This document shows, one piece after another, positions 59,867-64,000 of a stretch of DNA of 64,000 nucleotides. The translations under genes were made by a program, and so were the position numbers. Origin of the DNA: Brevundimonas sp. NIBR10 (GTDB lineage: Bacteria > Pseudomonadota > Alphaproteobacteria > Caulobacterales > Caulobacteraceae); assembly GCF_027912515.1 (NCBI RefSeq), contig NZ_CP115464.1:3201501-3265500 (forward strand), given 5' to 3'. The notes under the pieces were generated by a model. That model made no database searches. It was not told the DNA's origin and worked only from the letters and a program-made list of their open reading frames with translations. The first letter of the stretch is position 1. Every line of letters begins with the position of its first letter.

Positions 59867-62107
59867 TTATGGGGTATGCGATCTCGTCCCGATCGTGCGA
59901 TCGAGGAAGTCGAGATAGATCCGCCACTGGGCCAACTGGCGTTCGTTGCCGCGCACCCCGTGCCTCTGACCCGGCCACAGCATCAGCTCGAACGGCGTCG
60001 ATCGGGCCTGGAGCGCGTCGATGACGCGGGTCGAGTTCTCCAGGATCACATTGTCGTCCGCCATCCCGTGCATCAGCAGCAGCCGACCCGTCAGGTTGGG
60101 CAGACGGGGAATCACGTCGGACGCCGCATAGCCTTCCACGTTCCCTTCAGGCGTGGACATGAACCGCTCGGTATAGTGGGTGTCGTACAGGCTCCATTCC
60201 GTCGGCGGGGCCCCGGCCAGGATGGCGGCCAGGCCCATCTTCGGCTCGGTGCCCATCATCAGGCCCATGAACCCGCCATAGCTCCAGCCCATGACCGCGA
60301 TCCGGTCCTTGTCGACATAGGGCAGGCTGCGCAGATAGTCGGCGGCCAAGAGCTGATCCTCCACCTCGGGCTGGCCCATCTTCAGATACAGCGCCTGTTT
60401 GAACGCCGCCGACCGGTCGCCCTCGCCCCGGTTATCGAGGCGGAAGACGATGTATCCCGCCTCGGTCAGCAACTGGTTGGTCGCCGGCTGCCAGCCGACC
60501 TTGACCCCGCCACCCGACGGCCCGCCATAGACCTGCATCACGACCGGATAGGTCTTGGACGGATCGAAGTCCGGCGGCGTGGTCATCTGCCAGACCAGGG
60601 TCTCGCCCTGACTCTGAAGCGTGCCGAAGGTCGGGGCCTGTCGCCGCGCCAGATAGGGGAACATCGGGTGGCGCTCGTCCAGCCTGTTCTGTTCGATCCA
60701 GCGCACGAAGGTCCCGTCCGCCTGATACAGGCCCGACTGTGGCGGGGTTTCAAGGTCCGTGTAGTTGCCGACATAGGCGGTCGCGGTCCGGTTCATCGAC
60801 ACGCCCCACCAGCCACCGGCGGGGGTCACCGCGACCGGCGTCCCGCCGTCCAGCGTGGTGCGGAACATCTGCTGCTCGATCGGCTGTTCCTGGCTGTCCT
60901 TCATCGAGGCGGTAAAGAAGACCTCCCCGGTCGCCTCATTGACGCCGTTCAGCCCCTTGATCGGGTACGCGCCCGAGGTGATCGCCCCTAGCCGGCGGCC
61001 GTCGCGCGCATGGCGATACAGATGCCGCCAGCCGCTCTCTTCCGAAGACCAGATGAAGGTGCCGTCCTTCAGCGCCTTGAAATCATTGGTCAGCGGAACC
61101 CAGGCGGTCGAGATCTGGGTCGCGATCACCGTCGAGGCGCCGGTCGCCGGGTCGACGCTGAGCAGATCCAGCGTCTTTTGATCCCGCGACTGGCGCTGGA
61201 CATACAGGGTCTTGCCATCCTGGGACCAGTTGACGCGCGCCAGATAGATGTCGGCGTTCGCACCCAGATCGACCTTGACTCGTGTCCCCGCCGCCCGGTT
61301 CTGGACATAGAGTTCGACCACCGCATTGGGCCGTCCGGCGCGGGGATAGCGCTGCTCCACCGTCCGCGCGCCACCGCCCGAGATATCGAGCCGGGGTACG
61401 ATATCGACCGTGCTCTCGTCGGTGCGTTGCAGGGCGATGTAGGTCTCGTCCGGGCTCCACCAGTAGCCGGTGTCGCGATCCATCTCCTCCTGGGCGATGA
61501 ACTCGGCGGTCGCCCAGGTGATCAAGCCATCGCCGTCGGTGGTGACCGGGGTCTCTGTGTTGGTGGCCAGATCCTGGATCACCAGATCCTGGTCGCGGAC
61601 ATAGGAGACGAAGTTGCCCTTCGGCGACACCTTGGCATCGATCTCGTCGGCTGCCGTCGTCGTCAGGCGGCGCACGCTCTGGTCGGCGCGCGACGCCAGA
61701 TAGATGTCGCCTTCCAGCGGGGCCAGGATGAAACGTCCCTGTTCGTCCCAGCTGTATTCGACCACGCCACGCTGAGAAATCCGCATCCGCTCGCGCCGCG
61801 CCTTCTCGGCCTCCGACAGCTCGCCGGCGTCGGGAACGAGCGCCCGGGCGTCGATCAGCTTGAACGGCTCGCCCGCCCCCGTCGGCGCGGCCCACAGATC
61901 CAGCACGGAGACGTCGTCCTCGCGCGCCCTCAGGAAGGCGACCAGCTGGCCGTCCGGCGACAGGCTGACCCCCTGGGCCACCGGACCGTTCAGGCTGGGG
62001 TTGGCGAACACCCGCTCGGGCGCGAGGATCGATGGGTCTGGAGTGGTCTGGGCCATCGCGGAACCGGCCGCCAGAAGCAGCGTCGAAGCAAGGAGAACTG
62101 TGCGCAT
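59867..62107 (-). CDS. Exported S9-family prolyl oligopeptidase (DPP IV-type)
   Basis: A 746-aa serine peptidase. Signal peptide MRTVLLASTLLLAAGSAMA, then a DPP IV-type N-terminal beta-propeller (about 60-480, with VEYSWDEQGRFILAP and EEMDRDTGYWWSPDETYIA). The latter holds the double Glu-type motif that anchors the substrate N-terminus. The C-terminal alpha/beta hydrolase domain has Ser about 607 in GWSYGGFMG, Asp about 682 in HGMADDNV, and His about 715 in GQRHGVRG. It would release X-Pro dipeptides in the periplasm. ATG 62107; TTG 62113 is also in frame. Confidence 0.93.
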   Translation of the reverse strand: MRTVLLASTLLLAAGSAMAQTTPDPSILAPERVFANPSLNGPVAQGVSLSPDGQLVAFLRAREDDVSVLDLWAAPTGAGEPFKLIDARALVPDAGELSEAEKARRERMRISQRGVVEYSWDEQGRFILAPLEGDIYLASRADQSVRRLTTTAADEIDAKVSPKGNFVSYVRDQDLVIQDLATNTETPVTTDGDGLITWATAEFIAQEEMDRDTGYWWSPDETYIALQRTDESTVDIVPRLDISGGGARTVEQRYPRAGRPNAVVELYVQNRAAGTRVKVDLGANADIYLARVNWSQDGKTLYVQRQSRDQKTLDLLSVDPATGASTVIATQISTAWVPLTNDFKALKDGTFIWSSEESGWRHLYRHARDGRRLGAITSGAYPIKGLNGVNEATGEVFFTASMKDSQEQPIEQQMFRTTLDGGTPVAVTPAGGWWGVSMNRTATAYVGNYTDLETPPQSGLYQADGTFVRWIEQNRLDERHPMFPYLARRQAPTFGTLQSQGETLVWQMTTPPDFDPSKTYPVVMQVYGGPSGGGVKVGWQPATNQLLTEAGYIVFRLDNRGEGDRSAAFKQALYLKMGQPEVEDQLLAADYLRSLPYVDKDRIAVMGWSYGGFMGLMMGTEPKMGLAAILAGAPPTEWSLYDTHYTERFMSTPEGNVEGYAASDVIPRLPNLTGRLLLMHGMADDNVILENSTRVIDALQARSTPFELMLWPGQRHGVRGNERQLAQWRIYLDFLDRTIGTRSHTP

Positions 62108-62223
62108 TCCCAATAGCTAGCGAGCCAATCTATCGCCGTCACCGAGATTTTTTCGGCCAGACCGGCCCGATGCGACGGCGGCGCGCCTTTCGGACCCGCG
62201 CCACAGTCCTTAAACAGACCGGG

Positions 62224-63048
62224 ATGACCGACGCCCTCCTCTCCCCCGCAGCCGTGACGCCGCCTAAGCCCAGCCCCTTCCACGGGCTGACGGTGAAATG
62301 GGTCAAGCACTGGACCGACAGCCTGTTCTCCTTCGCCGTCGAACGGCCGGAGGATTTCCGCTTTCGCTCGGGCGAGTTCGTCATGATCGGCCTGCCGGGC
62401 GAGGACGGTGGAAAGCCGGTACTGCGCGCCTATTCGATCGCCAGCCCCGGCTGGGCCGAGGAACTGGAGTTCTTCTCGATCAAGGTCGCCGACGGCCCCC
62501 TGACCAGCCGCCTGCAAAAGATCCAGGCCGGCGACACAGTCCTGATGGGCAAGAAGCCGACGGGGACCCTGGTTCTGGACGCCCTGACCGGCGGCGAGCG
62601 GCTGTGGCTGATCGGCACTGGCACGGGCCTGGCTCCCTGGCTGGCCGTGGCGCGCGATCCGGACACCTATTCCCGTTTCGGTCAGGTCATCGTCTGTCAC
62701 ACGGTGCGCAACGTCGCCGACCTCGCCTACCGCGACTTCTTCAGCCGCGAGATCCATGACGATCCCCTGATCGGCGACGAGGCGAAGGCGCAGTTGGTCT
62801 ATTATCCGACCGTCACCCGCGAACGGTTCGAGACGCCGGGCCGCATCACCGACCGCATCAAGTCCGGTGACGTCTTCGCCGACCTGGGCCTGCCCATCGG
62901 GTTCTCGCCCAACACCGACCGCGTCATGCTGTGCGGCTCCATGGCCATGATCAAGGAGACCGGCGAACTGCTGGAATCCTACGGCCTGAAAGAGGGGTCG
63001 AACGCCGAACCCGGCGACTATGTGCTGGAACGGGCGTTCGTCGGATAG
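62224..63048 (+). CDS. fpr: Ferredoxin-NADP+ reductase
   Basis: A 274-aa FAD flavoprotein of the bacterial FNR class. FAD-binding RAYSIASPGWAEELEFFS (RxYS motif, about 78-95), NADP-binding GTGTGLAPWLAVARDPDTY, C-terminal block MLCGSMAMIKETGELLES and the end VLERAFVG, as in subclass I (Azotobacter/Rhodobacter) reductases. It exchanges electrons between NADPH and ferredoxin or flavodoxin, often in oxidative stress or Fe-S assembly. ATG 62224; the longer frame from 62032 is antisense to the S9 gene. Confidence 0.95.
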   Translation: MTDALLSPAAVTPPKPSPFHGLTVKWVKHWTDSLFSFAVERPEDFRFRSGEFVMIGLPGEDGGKPVLRAYSIASPGWAEELEFFSIKVADGPLTSRLQKIQAGDTVLMGKKPTGTLVLDALTGGERLWLIGTGTGLAPWLAVARDPDTYSRFGQVIVCHTVRNVADLAYRDFFSREIHDDPLIGDEAKAQLVYYPTVTRERFETPGRITDRIKSGDVFADLGLPIGFSPNTDRVMLCGSMAMIKETGELLESYGLKEGSNAEPGDYVLERAFVG

Positions 63049-63101
63049 GTCGCAGGCATCGGGCCTTGGCGGGGCGCCCTGCCCGCGCTAGTTCCCCCGC
63101 T

Positions 63102-63434
63102 ATGCACAAGCCCGCCCTCGTCGCCGTCGATCCGCGTCTGGATCCGTCCGAATGCACGACGATGGTGGAGGTGCGCCAGGGGGTCGACGCCCTGGATCGC
63201 GCGTTGGTCGCTCTGATCGCCGAACGTCAGCGCTACATGGACGCCGCCGCCCGCATCAAGCCCGACCGCGACGCCGTCCACGACGACGCCCGCATCGAGG
63301 ACGTTGTTTCAAAGGTTCTGGCCGCCGCCGAGGCCCACCACCTGTCGCCCGACATCGCCGAACCCGTCTGGCGCACCCTGATCGACCGCTGCATCGCCCA
63401 CGAGTTCGGCGTCTACGACCGGACGCGCAGCTAG
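63102..63434 (+). CDS. Chorismate mutase, AroQ type
   Basis: A 110-aa all-helical mutase of the AroQ/PchB family. It converts chorismate to prephenate for Phe and Tyr synthesis, or could act as isochorismate pyruvate-lyase. Key marks: VRQGVDALDRALVALIAERQ (Arg and the helix 1 pattern), MDAAARIKPDR (Lys/Arg of the active site) and IEDVVSKVLAAAE. It ends FGVYDRTRS. ATG 63102 lies 53 bp after fpr. The 3' end overlaps the convergent Hpt gene by 4 bp. Confidence 0.88.
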   Translation: MHKPALVAVDPRLDPSECTTMVEVRQGVDALDRALVALIAERQRYMDAAARIKPDRDAVHDDARIEDVVSKVLAAAEAHHLSPDIAEPVWRTLIDRCIAHEFGVYDRTRS

Positions 63435-63784
63435 GACCGCAGCGACCGCAACATCAGCTCGTGCCGCCAGGCCGCGACGTCCGCCAGGGCCTTGTCGAGC
63501 GCCGTCCTGACCCGGTCCAAAGCGGGCGCGGCCAGCGCCTGATCCGCGATTTCGGCGTCCGCGCAGATCGCGGCCAGTGGCCCCGCCCCGATCCCCGCCG
63601 CCGCACCCCGGATCGTGTGGACGGCGTCACGCCAGCCGTCCGTCTTCGGCTCCAGCATGGCCGACCACATGGCCGCCTGTTCGGCGAACAGGCCCAGCAC
63701 CTCTTCGGCGATCGCATCGTCACCCCCGGTCATGCGATCGAGCACACCGAAGTCCACCGCGCCGGACAGGTCCCGCTGCGCCAT
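63431..63784 (-). CDS. Second Hpt-domain protein
   Basis: A 117-aa small four-helix protein. VHTIRGAAAGIGAGPLA contains His56 in the Hpt pattern H-x-I-R-G-A-A; Arg replaces the more common Lys. Flanking helices (DDAIAEEVLGLFAEQAAMW and DRVRTALDKALADVAAWR) complete the fold. The ATG 63784 overlaps the stop of the upstream APC permease gene (TGATG), so the two are probably co-translated. This unusual pairing may point to a link between transport and a phosphorelay. Confidence 0.8.
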   Translation of the reverse strand: MAQRDLSGAVDFGVLDRMTGGDDAIAEEVLGLFAEQAAMWSAMLEPKTDGWRDAVHTIRGAAAGIGAGPLAAICADAEIADQALAAPALDRVRTALDKALADVAAWRHELMLRSLRS

Positions 63785-64000
63785 CAGGGCTGGCTTGCAG
63801 GCGCTTTGGCCAGTCGCGCGTTCTTCGACGACCAGATGAGATAGATCACCAGCCCGACCGCATTCCAGGCGAAGAAGCCCAGCTGGGTGCTCGGCTTGAG
63901 GCTCAGGAAGAACACCACGCAGCCGACGACGGTAATCGCCGCCACCACGGGCCACAGCGGGGCCTTGAACAGCCGCTTCCGCGACGGATCGCGCAGCCGC
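63784..64000 (-). CDS. APC-family amino acid permease, C-terminal end (gene runs off the right edge)
   Basis: The last 71 residues of a membrane transporter. LRDPSRKRLFKAPLWPVVAA is the typical loop before the last two helices of APC amino acid permeases (compare R-P-F-K-x-P), followed by helices VVAAITVVGCVVFFLSL and FFAWNAVGLVIYLIW and a short basic tail. The stop at 63784-63786 overlaps the Hpt start by one base. The N-terminal part is outside the window, so substrate cannot be judged. Confidence 0.8.
   Translation of the reverse strand, partial: RLRDPSRKRLFKAPLWPVVAAITVVGCVVFFLSLKPSTQLGFFAWNAVGLVIYLIWSSKNARLAKAPASQP

Overview
The window is a 64-kb piece of a GC-rich alphaproteobacterial chromosome. 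Gene content and protein flavour point to the Caulobacterales, most likely Brevundimonas or a close relative; this is inference from DUF2336 and orphan Hpt proteins, SCP2 and acyl-CoA dehydrogenase clusters and typical start-codon use (many GTG and TTG starts), not from a search. It is almost wholly chromosomal housekeeping and accessory sequence. No prophage, insertion sequence or CRISPR array was seen. One tRNA (Thr, anticodon TGT) is present.

Layout. 1-2.4 kb: the N-terminal part of trigger factor, a glyoxalase-II-like hydrolase and three small stress-type proteins. 2.4-12.6 kb, nearly all on the minus strand: a fused EgtB-EgtD ergothioneine enzyme, three acyl-CoA dehydrogenases, an SCP2 protein, a secreted carboxylesterase, a LysR regulator and a KdgD-type dehydratase. 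13-14.5 kb: D-amino-acid dehydrogenase (TTG start) and a small HTH protein. 14.7-23.6 kb: a complete Kdp potassium-uptake operon with a 27-aa leader membrane peptide before kdpF and two extra genes, a one-helix membrane protein and a TorF-like porin, between kdpB and kdpC. 23.7-29.3 kb: a guanine-nucleotide operon guaB-MAPEG-rsmB-mtn-guaA. 29.4-35.4 kb: a tandem DUF2061 protein, frameshifted rlmE and ppi genes, an isoprenylcysteine-methyltransferase-like protein, an M28 lipoprotein peptidase and ligA.

35.7-48.6 kb: aldo/keto reductase, VapBC, aminopeptidase P, enoyl-CoA hydratase, HIT protein, DUF486, tRNA-Thr, a TetR regulator, YccF, a CcdAB module whose toxin is frameshifted, fumC, a cyclophilin overlapping a RusA-like nuclease, prepilin peptidase and feoAB. 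48.7-64 kb: a lipoprotein cytochrome c, an RND efflux pump with its adaptor, a class II aldolase with a putative outer-membrane protein, DUF2336, NAD kinase, an Hpt protein, a lipoprotein amidase, an S9 peptidase, ferredoxin-NADP reductase, chorismate mutase, a second Hpt protein and the C-terminal end of an APC permease.

The points most worth following are: (a) the kdp operon, which couples an inner-membrane high-affinity K+ pump to an outer-membrane porin and two small membrane peptides, the porin carrying a fresh-looking 45-bp tandem duplication; (b) the single-chain EgtB-EgtD protein, whose domain order is opposite to fungal Egt1; and (c) three single-base frameshifts (rlmE, ppi, ccdB). 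Two of these lie in C/G runs less than 1 kb apart and may be assembly errors, while the third would disarm a toxin beside an intact antitoxin.
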